In this document: piece by piece, positions 22,831 to 35,391 of the stretch
How the letters are laid out: every line of letters begins with the position of its first letter
Numbering within the stretch: the first letter of the stretch is position 1
DNA from: Amphiura filiformis
Lineage: Eukaryota > Echinodermata > Ophiuroidea > Amphilepidida > Amphiuridae
Assembly (NCBI RefSeq): GCF_039555335.1
Contig: NC_092635.1
Coordinates: 50,488,052 to 50,552,051 of the forward strand
Direction: 5' to 3'
Length of the DNA stretch: 64,000 bases
Made by a program: the position numbers and the translations under genes
The notes under the pieces: generated by a model
Seen by the model: the letters and a program-made list of their open reading frames with translations, nothing else
Told to the model about the DNA's origin: nothing
Databases searched by the model: none

Positions 22831-22985
22831 AGTAGTCCACTTGGGAAGCTAACAAACAGAGGGCGACGGTGACTGAAAAGATCAGTTGTGAAAATCTATC
22901 AATTGTGCACACATTAATTAAATAAGAGTTTTAATCTTAAATGTAATAGCCAGATTATGCACAATTGGCAAGTGGACTACGGAGA
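22831..22985. mobile_element. Short MITE (GTAGTCCACTTG termini)
   Basis: Inverted ends AGTAGTCCACTTG and CAAGTGGACTAC about 155 bp apart. Non-coding. Confidence 0.45.
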
Positions 22986-23509
22986 AGTCTATCCATGATA
23001 CAGCCCATTTTAGAACCAATCAAAAGAGTTCTTAGAGGTTGATAAATTGGTCGGCAGTGCCCATGGGATTCAAGTAACATAATCCATGTAGTCCTATTTG
23101 TATTAAACTATGCAATATGTATATATTAAATTCTTCTTTTAATTTTGATAAAATAATTGTTTGACTTAACAGTACTCATGGGACAGAAAACCAAAAAGAT
23201 GTATGGAACACAAAGACTGTCTAATTTTGTTTATTTCTTTGTTTGAAATATAAGCTTGACAAGCATATATATACATACAACACATAATACATTATACATA
23301 TTTTTTCGATAATGAACACATACATTAGCTTACATTTAAGCCACTTAGGCGGAATTAATCATTACATGAATAAATATAAAAACACAATAAGCTTGATAAG
23401 TGCATTGATTGTCTTTGGTCTGTCTGTTTCTGAGTCTCCATATGTGCCCCATTCCCACAACCCCCAAAAATAGGAACAAGTCACCAGACATGTTTTTGAG
23501 TTACAGGCT

Positions 23510-23670
23510 TCTAAAGCAATTAGGCCAAAATATCAAGGTATCATTTATAAAATTATCCATATCTTGAAAAGTATTGATGTTTTTTGTATCATTTTAAAGC
23601 TTATTGCATATTGCTTACATTTATATTAAAATCACGAATCGTCAGATATGTGACTTGTTCCTGGTTTTGC
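23510..23670. repeat. Interspersed repeat, inverted copy of 3640-3860
   Basis: Shares the 'atatcaaggtatcattta', 'atatcttgaaaagtattgatg' and 'cttgttcctggttttg' blocks in reverse orientation with intron 1 of the first gene. Confidence 0.55.
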
Positions 23671-23887
23671 CATAATCACAATCTGCTCCATGGGGGCCAA
23701 AGGCGGTAAATTTGAAATTGAAATCAAGGCAAAAATATGGAGTAAAAAAACATAAAATACATAAGAAAATACACATTGCAAAACTTTATCTTTATAACTG
23801 TTCATAGCCAATGTTTGTATAAGGTAATAGTGGTAACTCAATTGTCAAAAATGCCTCCTTTGGCCTCCATGGACCAGATCGTGTCAC
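23671..23887. mobile_element. MITE with CAGATCGTGTCAC terminus
   Basis: Second copy of the family at 14665-14920. Ends 'cacaatctgctccatgggggcc' and its inverse up to GTGTCAC at 23881-23887. Confidence 0.7.
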
Positions 23888-23935
23888 TTAATTTAATGAA
23901 GTTTGTCCCACTTATGAATCTTGACACTAACTGAG

Positions 23936-24214
23936 AAAGGGGCATTTCGTGATCCGCAGCCTCATCCCCCCACTTTTCTCAAAAAAACATTTTTATACCA
24001 CTGGAACCTCTAGCTACATAATGTTTATGTACAAAATATTTATGGAAGATTAACAACAGTAGTCTATGGAGCAGTGTAATACACATATTAAATCATGCAT
24101 AATTAGCAAACGCATTATCCGAATCAACAGAAATTTGGGAATAAGCTTTTTTCATGGATATCTGTTGAAAAATGTCATGACAAAGAGGATGCTTGGATCA
24201 CAAAATACTCCTTT
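23936..24214. mobile_element. TTAA-type MITE, family A (degraded ends)
   Basis: Internal sequence and both terminal repeats are recognisable (AGGGGCATTTCGTGATCC; GGATCACAAAATACTCCT), but the flanking TTAA is lost on the left and mutated on the right. Confidence 0.7.
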
Positions 24215-24329
24215 ATCAGCCTTCACAAAATGTTTAGGGAAGTCAATTTTTGTCTCACACTGGAAAAAGTAGTAAAGTGTGACCCAATCACATTGTAAGG
24301 ATTTTGCAATCAAATCGAAGGGTGAGAAA

Positions 24330-24472
24330 ATTGAGGGATTATTGCAAAAAGGCACTCTCTGCAATAGCTGCCTTATAAATATTTGACTAATTTCTATATT
24401 CTATATCATACACATCTAAAAAGATGACACGTGGCAGCTATTGCAGATGGCCTTTTTGCACTGATCCCTCAA
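24330..24472. mobile_element. Hairpin MITE
   Basis: Arms GAGGGATTATTGCAAAAAGGC and GCCTTTTTGCACTGATCCCTC, with inner arms GCAATAGCTGCC and GGCAGCTATTGC. A half-copy is near 36033-36066. Confidence 0.6.
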
Positions 24473-25792
24473 AATTACCAAGGTTAGTTTATTTTGTGAG
24501 TTTTTTTTCACAAAACATTTCATGTTTTCATGATCAATAAGTCTGATTTTTAGGTCAATTGGCAAGCCAATTTGACCTATTGTCGTGGTCCAGATTTGCA
24601 ATGGTTTTTTTCTTTCTCTTGCTACATCGTTTGAGTAATGGAGCTGGTAATTTGAGGTGGCGATCTTTGCAAGTTTGTTCATGAAAGTTACTTATTTTGC
24701 TGGGAAAAAATGGACAGGAAGTGTGATTTTTCGAGCGATTTGTCACGAAAAATTGTGCAGTTTCACAAGAATAATCTCATTCCTAGATTTCTTACATGCT
24801 ACACCAGGTTTAACCTAGGTGTTTTAAGCAATATAAGTCATCTGTTACATGTTTACATTTTAGCTTTGCCAATGATGTTACTGTGTTTTATGGAGGTTTA
24901 GATTTGGAGCATGTGTATTTTTGCAGCTCACCTCTCAGATATTTGTGAGGATAGTTTTACATAGTAATTATTTTCTATGTGAGATTGTAAAATTCTAAAG
25001 CTCTTAAATATGCATAAACCACTAAAACCTATTGTCAACAGTAGAGTGTTTAATTATTGAATTAGTTCAAGTGCTTGACAAGGACAAAGTAATCAGGGTT
25101 TCCAAACTCATGTTTTGGTAGCCCAAATGGGTAACTTTTGAAGATTTTCCTGACACTTTCAACAATTTCCTGTCCCACAGAAACAGATGGTTAAGAAAAA
25201 AATTGGGTGGCTTTTCAGCAATGCAGGTGCAATTTGGATGTCTTGAAAGCCTACATTTATTCAACTAATTAACAGACACAGATAAATTTGGGGTAAACTT
25301 AGTAATTGGAATCCTTGAGAGCGTTCACATGGTAGATTCCCCCCCCCCCAAGTTTCTGTCCGAGAACCACTTTGCTCAAGCAAAAATTCCTCTGTGTGGA
25401 CATGCCTAAAGACAAATATTTATTACTGTTTATATTCCTGTCAGTTTATACCTGAAGATGTTTGGTGCCTATTCATTTATTTATTATTCATTAACAATTT
25501 ATATGCAGAATAACCTCAGCACCTTGCCTCCCTCCTGAGCAGTGGCAATGGGAGCTAGGGGGAAAGTTGCATCCCCAACACAGAAATTTTCAGTGATGAA
25601 AATGGGGATGGGAGGAAAGTGTCATTAAAATGACTGAAAAAGGTCAAAAATTGACAAATGGGGACAGAGTTTGGCTTTACCCCCACACACTAAAATGCTG
25701 TTGTTCCTAAGGCCACCTTTGTTTCAGATGGACATTTTATTGTGAAAGGATCTATATGTCATTGCACAAGAAATACAATAAAAAATTTCCAC
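24473..25792. other. No gene recognised
   Basis: Intergenic, AT-rich. No coding signal beyond short chance frames. Confidence 0.5.
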
Positions 25793-26103
25793 ATAGCCCC
25801 AGAATTAAAAGTATTTAATTATTTTTGTAATCACTCAAAAGCATTTTGTGAGAATTTTTAACATCCAAACTAAGTGCTATTCAATTTTTATGGGCCTTTT
25901 TATTTTACATGTCAAGTCTATGAGGGTGATGATTAGAAATGGACAGCAATATTGAAAAACCCTCATTTTGGGCCATTTTAGTCACTAAAATGACCATAAA
26001 AAAGAATAGCACTTAGTTTGAATGTAAAATTCACACCACCTTTTCAATGCTATACCTTAGTGAGTACAAACATAATTAAATACATTTCATTCGGGGGCTA
26101 TAG
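25793..26103. mobile_element. Hairpin MITE (ATAGCCCC termini)
   Basis: Outer ends ATAGCCCC and GGGGCTAT. Long internal arms include AAACTAAGTGCTATTC and GAATAGCACTTAGTTT. 311 bp. Confidence 0.65.
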
Positions 26104-26600
26104 CAAAAAAAAATCCTATACCTTAATGGTTATGGAACCGGTGGAGGGCCCTGTTGCACATAAAAGACCTTTATAAACATGTACATTATGCCACGTAAAA
26201 TTGTTTCACATCCCCACCATGAGAAGTGGATCTAATGTAACACCAAGATACTTGAATTCATTTGTATGATCAAGCATGTCATATTGTTGAACTTGGTAAG
26301 AATGTGAGATGCACCAAATACTATATTATTTAGTTTTATTGTTAATGTTGAGAGTTAACTCGTTTTTATAAAACCAACTAGCAATAAAGAAATGTTATAA
26401 ACACAATTAAATACCAGTGTATTAAAAAAACACCCAATTTGATATATTCAACAGTTATACATATATCTGAACATTTATATTTATGTCAAATTTCAAATAA
26501 CAATTGAGCTACAGCACCCTTGGTGCTCTTGTCTTGCTTAATGTCTTGAAAAATATATATATTAAATATTCAAAAACACAAATTGGCAAGTTACAATGTG

Positions 26601-26762
26601 TGTCGTAGTGCACGTTAGAATATGACCATTGCTAGGTCAACTGGATCATGCTTTTGATCGAAATGATCACAACACAAAGCCTATGGCATATCAAAATTCG
26701 GAACAGGTGTGTGAGCCCAGGCTTGGAGCAGTAACCAATGGTTACTAACGTGCACTACGACA
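26601..26762. mobile_element. Short MITE (TGTCGTAGTGCACGTTAG termini)
   Basis: Perfect 18-bp inverted ends TGTCGTAGTGCACGTTAG and CTAACGTGCACTACGACA, 162 bp in all. Confidence 0.75.
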
Positions 26763-26874
26763 GCGAATTGAAATGAAATAAGTATTCTGGATTTGTGTGA
26801 TCGATCATAAACACTTAAAAAGTACAGATTTCACCTTCAGTATCTGTTCCTACACCAACACAACATGCAGCAAC

Positions 26875-27082
26875 CAGTGGCGTAGCCAGGACAATTCAAG
26901 TTTTCAGAGGGGGGGGGGGGGGCAAGGACTGCAAGGTGACCTTCAAGTGGGCAAGATGATGGTCAAAATAAATGACTAAAATATAAAAATCATGGTGTTC
27001 AGCATTAGAAAGTGTGGAGGGCAAGAAGAGGGCAAGGTGCCATAGGGAAGCGTCTCCCTTCCCCTACATGGCTATGCCACCG
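26875..27082. mobile_element. hAT-like MITE (CAGTGGCGTAGCCA terminus)
   Basis: Left end CAGTGGCGTAGCCAGG, right end TGGCTATGCCACCG, with poly-G inside. No clear 8-bp duplication remains, so the hAT call rests on the termini. Confidence 0.55.
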
Positions 27083-27315
27083 GTAACGACTTGGAAAGCA
27101 TAAGTTCTTTCTAACTATGCAACAGTGGGATTGTCCATTTGACCAACCCAGCACAAAGTCAATGAAAATTATCATTGACCCAATAATATGAATTATGCAG
27201 TTATTTGATGCTCATTTTATTTTGTCCTTTTCCTCCCTCCTACCCTTCCCTCCCTCCAACGCACCTTTTTGGCTTGTGGTGCTACCCCATGTGGGATGGA
27301 TGGTATTGGTAATCC

Positions 27316-28016
27316 CAGCAAACACAAAAAACATGTTAAAATATTTAAACAATAATTGTCAGGTTATATAAAGTCTGGGATATAAAGGTCATGAAAACGT
27401 TTTTAAAACGTCTTTTACATGAAAAACACTACAACAACATTAAAATAGAAAAGGTTCTTTTTCAGATCCAAGTAGGGGGCTATCATTTTCTTTGGAAGGA
27501 GGGGTTCCAAATTTACAAAAAGTACTCCTTACATTTTGGTCATCAAAATTTTATGATTCCCCCCCCGTTTTCTTTCCAAAAATGTAAGTATATTTGGGAC
27601 CCCCCCCCCCTCCGAATCTGGTACTCACTCATAAATATTTCATTGGGCAGAGCACCATGAACAAAGATGAGAGGGCTTACAAAATAGACAAGATCCCGGG
27701 GACAAGATCTGTTAACAGCTCATCAATAAACGGCAGCCGGGAAGTTCGGATTCGGAAACGTCACCAACACCACACAGTGTTGCTGTTTCATATTTTCATC
27801 AAACATCTAGAAACACCCCAACAGTGTGATCAAGTTTCCTGAATTGAAATATTTCTGAGTGACAAAAGAACCTTTTCTACTTTAATGAACTATGAATGAT
27901 CCTGCTGAATTTGTTTCAAGAACCACAGCAACATTTTAATAATAGTTATTTTAAAATATTTTTGGCAAACATTTTTGCAAAATATTTCAGTGTCAGCTCT
28001 TAACAAGAAATGTCTT
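27316..28016. repeat. AAAACGTTTT-type element, interrupted
   Basis: Starts CCCAGCAAACACAAAAAACATG and continues after the insert at 27448-27877 with 'acaacattttaataatag' and 'tttttggcaaacatttttgc', as in the fuller copies at 41465-42154. The right terminus is not evident. Confidence 0.55.
27448..27877. mobile_element. TA-flanked MITE (GAAAAGGTTCTTTT termini)
   Basis: Inverted ends GAAAAGGTTCTTTT and AAAAGAACCTTTTC with TA on both outer sides (27446-27447, 27878-27879). Nested in an AAAACGTTTT-type element. Poly-C runs inside are non-coding. Confidence 0.7.
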
Positions 28017-28610
28017 TAAAAAGACAACACCACGGGATGCAGATCATGTTTCATAATTTTACATTGCAAGTACTTTGAATGCTAGTAAATTTGAATGTTT
28101 GGTACAACTAACCGGGTGCGAAATATTGGCATTTATAGGTAAATACCACCAATGACATACTAGGAAATACTCAAAATTTTCATGCTGAAAGCAGAATTTA
28201 AAAATGTGTGCTAAATAGGTCTACATATTTTAATTCATACCTGAACAAATGGCTTTAATTGAAATCACATCCTCTGAGTTTTACAACAATACAACAATCT
28301 ATATTCAGACAACCTTTAAGAATGTTTGCTGCTTAAGGGATTTCATATCAACCAAGTTTCATGACAATCCAACTATCTATTATCAGTAACTTTAACCTTG
28401 ATATGACCTTGATGGTTTCCACAATCTGACAATCTATACTCAATTCACCTTGGATGACCTTGACCTGACATTCAACATTTTCCGCTTACTAACTCATCAT
28501 GTCCATAACCCCCATAACAATCTGTCCTTTTACCTTTTCTGTGTTTTACCATTTGCCAATATTTAGTAAATTACAGTTAAAATCCATTAAAAGCATGGTA
28601 TTTTATTTAA

Positions 28611-28936
28611 AAGGGCATTTCGTGATCCACAGCATCATCTCCCCACTTTTCTCAAAAAAAGTTGAGATTTTTATATCACTGGAAACCTCTTGCTACATAA
28701 TGTTTATGTACAAAATATTTCTTGCAGATTAATTCGTTTAGCAAAGATATCGTGAAATTTGAATTTCGTTCTGGTGCACCAGAACGAATTACAACACATT
28801 GTCTATGGAGCAGTGCAATATACATAATCATGCATAACTCGCAAACGCACGATCGGAAGCAACTGAAATTTTGAGAATAAGCTTTTTTCGTGGATATCTA
28901 CTGAAATATGTCATAAAAAGATGCTAGGATCCCAAC
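28611..28936. mobile_element. TTAA-flanked MITE, family A (right end lost)
   Basis: Begins after TTAA (28607-28610) with AAGGGCATTTCGTGATCC and follows the family to 'gatgctaggatccc', where the right terminal repeat breaks off. Confidence 0.7.
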
Positions 28937-30344
28937 ATCAATTATTGATGGTAGTAGTGGCACCTGCACTGTTTATACCCAGCTTGTTTCCTTGTTTGGT
29001 CAGATCAGGGAATGGTCACTCAGATTAATGCTTATTATTATTGTTGAATTAGTGGTCACACTTGTTGCAGCTTATCAGTAGCCTGGATCAGCAGGAGTGC
29101 AGTTGTATCCTTTTTCATAGAGCAATGATTGTTCAAAATGTTTAATGTCAAATGGTTCCTAAAAACCTTATTTGAGAACGGATTTCTATCGTTGAAAAAA
29201 CAATTAATAGCAATTTCCTAAGTTTCCATCCATAAATAACCACAGAGCATTATCTGTTTACAAAATAAGTGTTTATTTCAGATTTCCAATTATAGCCATA
29301 TTATCAGTATAAGAGGCCAAATGCAGACCTTCTGGTCATATTTACATTGTTATAGCATAGATACTAAAAATATATGGTTATAGTCAAAAATGGATACTTT
29401 GTCCTGGTAGTCCCTGGCAACCCAGTCTGCACGTGGCTCAGTCGCAAACATACACGACAGAAACCGGCTGTGAAGGAGCCTATATGCACGTAAACAACTT
29501 TAATTCTTATTATAAAATCCGTTTTTGAGTATAATAGGATGAAACTCAGATACCATGGATGGATACTGATTTAGAGAACTTTGCCTACTAGGAATTTCAT
29601 TGAAACATAATGGGATGGGTGGAAAACAATTGGACAAGTATTAATTCAAAAGAAAATATCCTATTTTGGTCAAAATTTAACCAATTTGAATATGTTGGGT
29701 GTCAATCTGGACTGAAAATGAGCCATTCGCCAGATTTCGTTGATTACAGCAAATTTCATCCATGAACAAAAAACTTATTCAGCACATTTCATATCTACCT
29801 AAACTCTTGAACAACCTCATCCTTTTTTCTGAAAATAACCCCATTTTGAAAGTTATCACAATTGCACAAGAAACTCATGCATATGCAAAATGAAGCAATT
29901 CCCTATTGCTATTGGTATAATGCACACTTGTAGCCCAATCTCGTACGTCATAGCACCCAGTTTTGGTTTGTTGTTTCAAAATATTGCAATTACACATTAG
30001 TTCTTTCAAATATAAAACGCTAAAACCCAAATCTAGAACAATCGAACATAGCTGATCATTATATTTATAAAGATATAGCAAACTTTCCATGATAGAGATT
30101 CGACCCAAGATAAATTACACCTAAATTGAGTGTCAATTCAGTATTAGGCCCTATACCCGCATGGCGGGAAAAAACAAGAGTGTTTTGCATCATTACGTTT
30201 TTAAAAATGTGTTTGGAACCTTATTAAAACGGTTTTACCGTTATATATAACCCAACAATAAAACGTGTTCTGTATAGTTTGTTGCTGGGTTAACAGGTGC
30301 CATGCTGTTCCCCTGTTTACCCTTTCCTTTCGCTGGACTGTAAG
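28937..30344. other. No gene recognised
   Basis: Intergenic. Only a stray AAAACGTTTT-family fragment near 30228-30295 (ending TTGCTGGGTT) is identifiable. Confidence 0.45.
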
Positions 30345-30557
30345 GGCCTGTTCAATATTTATGCCGGGAGTGGGGGAGTCAGAATGGGGGGGTCTTGCGG
30401 GGAATCAAATTTTTTTTACTTGAACCATGAGGGGTGTAAATGGAGAAAAAGGTAGTAACAAGGAGGAAATATGAAAATTTTGAGCGAACTAACAATTTTA
30501 TTTTTTTATTTTTTTTTTGGTCAAAACTTTCCTCCTGGCATAAATATTGAACAGGCC
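30345..30557. mobile_element. MITE (GGCCTGTTCAATATTTATGCC termini)
   Basis: Perfect 21-bp inverted ends, 213 bp in all; a GGGGG-rich left part and a T-rich right part. Confidence 0.75.
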
Positions 30558-30601
30558 ATAGGCTAATTGTGCTATCTTTTGTTTATCCTTATATCCATTT
30601 A

Positions 30602-30993
30602 GGCCAAGTAAAAATAAAAACATGTTTCTCGTCCGGGTTTTTAAAAATTAGGAGGATGAGGGGCTTTTTATTTTCTATTTTTTATTGGAAAACGACGCTA
30701 AATACCTGTATTTGGCACCATATTTTGGGTATTCGACATACAGATTGATATCTAAGAAAAAGGAGGAGGCCCTTTTTATTTTATTGTTTTGAGAGGTAGA
30801 CCCCTCCAGTGATTACAAAACTCTTCTTAAATGATGTATTATGCATTTACAAAGCTGTAAAATAAGTTTAAACTTCTGAAACATTTTTTTCATCAAGTTA
30901 TAACTGAAACTTTACCAAATAAAAACAAATTTGAAAAATCTTCAAAAAATGAGGAGGGCGCGGACGAGAAACATGTATTTTTTTTACTCGGCC
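30602..30993. mobile_element. MITE (GGCC(A/G)AGTAAAAA termini)
   Basis: Ends GGCCAAGTAAAAATAAAAAC and inverse ending TTTTTACTCGGCC. ACATGTTTCTCGTCC and its inverse continue the arms for about 35 bp. 392 bp, no transposase. Confidence 0.75.
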
Positions 30994-31194
30994 AATGATG
31001 AAATGTAATAATAAATAAATAAATAAATAAAAATTATGACCAAAAGCCAACAAAGAAAAACAAAAAAATGTTTAAAACGTTTTAACAACATTTTTGAGCA
31101 TATTTGATTTAGAAAATATGCATCCGATTTAAAGAAGGATTTTTACACAGTAAACCGGCCCTGAAAAGAATTTGCATAAACTGAGTATTATCTA

Positions 31195-31685
31195 CACCAG
31201 GCACAAAAAGAAACTCGTCAGTTCTAGTCATCCTTGCTGTTCAACAACCTGATAATTTTGGATTATTCTGAAATATACATTTTGTTAATTGGACTTTGCT
31301 TTCTCATTTGACACCCTGTTCGTAAAAATGGAGCACTTTGACCAAGATATGCGCCTCCAAACCCCAAAATGAAAAGTTGCAATTTTAACGATTCAATTGT
31401 GCGGCCTGTTACATTGTGTGCTTTATTGATTCGCCCGTGGTGCTTGTGGGCAATACAACGATGCGTTCTCATTGAAAATCGTTGAAATTGCAACTTTTGA
31501 TATTGGGGTTTGAGGCTTTGGAGGCGTATATCTTGGTCAATTCGTATTCGATTTTCACGAACAGGGTGTCAAATGAAAAAGCAAAGTCTAATTAACAAAA
31601 TGTATATTTTAGAATAATCCAAAATTATAAGGTTGTTGAACAGCGAGGATGACTATAACTGACGAGTTTCTTTTTGTGCCTGGTG
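31195..31685. mobile_element. TA-flanked long-hairpin MITE
   Basis: 491 bp between TA at 31193-31194 and 31686-31687. Near-perfect arms of about 190 bp beginning CACCAGGCACAAAAAGAAAC. A transcript would fold into one long hairpin. Mariner-type by target site. Confidence 0.8.
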
Positions 31686-31687
31686 TA

Positions 31688-32704
31688 TATAGTATCATTG
31701 ACATTACTGTGAAAGTACGCCAGATTCAAAGAAATACGGAGCATTTTTTGGCATTAAAACGTTATGTTTTGTCAGATGAAACAACTCCATCCTTTAAATA
31801 TATCGACCTCGGAATAAAAGTTCAAAATTCCATACATTTTTAGAAAAAAGGGATAACATTATGCATTTCTTAAACAAGTAAAAACTGCATTATTGCACAT
31901 AAACTTTTCGTGCCAAGTCTGTGACATTAGTGACTGTTAATATTGTTTAAAAAAACATATATAGAAAATAAGGCGGTTTGGCCCTTGTTTTCTAAAAATT
32001 GATTATATATAGAATTGTAACTTTACTCCCAGTTAGCATGGTTAGGATGAACTCGGCGGTCGAACTAGTAGCCCATATCGTACATGATTTATGCCGAACA
32101 TTGTCTGTGTTTGGCCCTCTATTGGTGGAGCCGCATTTGCGCGGGACCAATGATAGGCGAAGGAGCATTGCGATTTCAATGCGCGGGACATTTGATGGCT
32201 GCAATGTATGGATTATTAAAAGCATGATATACTTTATATACACCGACTGTGGTAAACCATATGACTGACTGCAGCTGCCTACCACCACATCGATTATTTA
32301 AATTGAGCTAAGCCTGCAGTATTGCTATTTTTTCACATTTTTACGGAGTAAGCCTACGAGCTATTCGTACTATTACAGCGGTACTCCCGGGGCTGAACTA
32401 TATAGCTATTAGTTTGTGAAACATTACCGAACTCTGGCTTGCCCCAGCGCAGCGTATTGTCCCTGTCTCCTTATCTTCTTCCAGTGACATGCTCATGAGA
32501 GCAAACTATGAAACGTCTGTGAAAACTCCTCTAAGCCTATTTTACATGGTCAGAGATCTTAAAGAAACCCTTCACATATTGAACGATATATTCGACATTA
32601 TGATTCAATAAAATACGTCTCTAACGATGAAGGCAGTCTTGAAGAACAGCGTTATACAGATTTGAAACAGAATAAACACACAATAGTGAGTCACACACTA
32701 ATTA
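31688..32704. other. 3' flank of the Dispatched gene; no further gene seen
   Basis: Lies downstream of the - strand gene. The polyadenylation site was not recognised. A GC-richer patch at 32030-32180 has no coding similarity. Confidence 0.35.
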
Positions 32705-35391
32705 TTAAAAGGCTACAACCAATGAGTTGAATTGCAGTGTACCGGGTGTGTCCATTTCAACATTTTCTAACAGATTTTCTGAATCTGGTGTATATATTGC
32801 ATCCCCAGGACAGTTATTGCCATGTACATAATCATTATCTATAGAAGCAACCACTGTGTCCGTCCCTCTAGTGCAACTGTTACACTTCGGCATTGGTATC
32901 TGCGCAATATTTCGTGATGGTCCCATTGTCCTACAAAGCGGTAAGAAAAACAAATTAGCATAAACCCAGCTGGTAGACATAACTAACATCATGAAAATAC
33001 CAAGTTGTGAGTAGCTCAAAACTTGCGCCGGCATCATCATAGCACCGGCAGAGAAGGTCGATAGTGCTGCCACCATTATAGCAGAACCAAGAGTTTTTAA
33101 GGCAAATTCACTTCTTCCTTTTCTGTCTGTTACTGGCGCGATACGATACGCTACCCCGTAGTGAATTGTAAAATCTACCGATAACCCTACTGCAATAGAT
33201 AAGATAACACATTCAGTGATGTTGAGTTGCCATCCTAGAAGAACAAGCGATCCAATAGTAACGAAGACGGTTCCTGATACAGAGATTATAGCATATAGAG
33301 AGATGAGAAAATTGCGAGTTGTTAAAAACAACACCACTGCCGCTATTGCCAGCGAAATTCCCATAGATTCTGCCGCTCCTGTTGCTAACCCACTCTGTAG
33401 TGCGTAGAATTGAACTTGGTACCATCCAAATGTTATAAACCACCCACTTTTCATACCTGGCGGAGCCTTCTGTACTTGGGACGAAGTCCACGTGTCAGCT
33501 GTAGTCCAGAATTCGTGCATGTCATTATAGTCCGGTCCATCTTTGTATGTACTTGTTGCTAAAATTGAAAAGGCGGCAATAGTGTTATTCTCTCCAGAAT
33601 AGAGCGGACCATAAGGTATATTAAAAGGGTCTCCACTTGTACCTGCGCAACCCATGAATTCGGCACACACAATAGGAGCGCATATCTTGAACTGCGATTT
33701 CGGGTAAGGAAATGCGCTTTGATTGCAACACATATCAGGTACAATACTATATAAGTTTTCAGAGCATGGTCGTTCCATATGATATTTTACCACTTCAATG
33801 AAACAAAATACATCATGATTCTTATTTACGAATGGCTGTTTTCTCACTTCACTGCAAAAGTCCAACAGCCATTGCTGTGATTTGGGATCACTTATATCGA
33901 AGGTCTTGTCTAAAGTTACATTCTTAGTTGATTTTTGATTTGGATCCCACGTTCCGCGGTCGTCAACAGGTATGGCACCAAATGCAACAATATAAGGTAA
34001 CATATCAACCTTATCTTGTTCAAAATCGTATTCCTTCTTGTACACTTGGTCATATTGTTCCATGGGATGATCCGAGTTGAATACTGGAAAATCGGTTTGA
34101 GTTGGTAACTCTAATCCGGGTGATACGAATATTAAATATGCGCCTCCGGCACCGAGTAATGCAAATAAAACAATCCAGAGGTAACGTAGTTTGAAAACAA
34201 ACAAAGGAACGTACTTTGTGGCAAATTTGTCGGATACTTTGGATAGCGGTCTCCAACTGCTCTTAATTTGCTTCAGACACATCTTCCACCATCCAAACCA
34301 ATGCTCGTTGCACCAATCATCCATGACTACGACTACTGGTAGCCACGTAATGGTAAAGGCAAAATTCGCCATAATCGCCGTTCCTGCAAATACTGCGAAA
34401 CATTTGATAGCGATGATTGAACTTATCATGTTAGCGTAAAGAGCTGCCCCGGTTGTGAAGCTTGTCACAAACATTGTCACTGCAGCATGACGAATAGTCT
34501 CTTGAAGCACTACAGTTCTGTCTTTGCCATGAAGCTCAGCTTTAGCTTTTTTCCATATGTCCATGAAGACAAAGGTATCATCTGCCCCGATTCCAATAAG
34601 AAGAATAATAGCGAGGATGTTGACAAAAGGAAAGAAAGGTAGCTGAAAGATTACCTTATAAACAAAGTAGGAAACGATGAGGGACATTCCCATGTTTAGA
34701 ATGGTCATAACTGTTACGAATAAAGATCCTGTATACCAAATTATAATCAAAATTGCTAAAGCTGTACCAAGACCAACGAATAGTGCGTCTGATTCTAAAT
34801 ATACCCTAAACAAGTCAAATTTCACAAAAAATTGCATAGCAGCAACTTCCGTCACCCCATCAGTAACTGTATTCTTTTCAAACACGTCCATATAAAAGTC
34901 CCATTTCTGAGACCAATGCAGGTACAAGAACAGCATTGTTGATTTAAGTTTGAATGTATTGTCCTTCACTTCATTCACGAAGCTTTTAGGCGTCAGGTAA
35001 TGAAAAACATTTCCTACTAGATCGTTTGAAAGGCATTTATCAGGCACTTCGACTTGGCTGCAATCTGACTTCGTCTTGTCACAGGTCAATAATCCTTGTT
35101 CGTAAAACGAAACGCAGTCCTGTAGGAGATGCGCAAAATTGAGAATATCGTCCTCAGTGATTTCATCGCAAGAGGTCTTATTGTTGATGAGCGTTACTGC
35201 ATTAAGAATCGACCAGGTATTTTCACAATTATAATCTTCGTTGTATGTCGTATTGAGGTACCAACGATCTTCAGACGTAGCAAAAGTGCGGAGCATTTTC
35301 TTTTGAAGAGTGCACATTGATTGCATTCCTTGCACGGTGAAGAGGGTGTTACCCTTGACTGGGATGAAGACCATTCGATTGATGTTAACAT
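32705..35391 (-). CDS. Dispatched exon 4 (terminal, 2.7 kb)
   Basis: Acceptor (- strand) CTCTTTGCAG|ATGTTAAC; enters with the last two bases of codon 177. Holds residues 178-1071: rest of loop 1, sterol-sensing domain, loop 2, the second TM block and the tail, ending at the stop at 32707-32705. The open frame continues to 35458, but that part is intron. Confidence 0.93.
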
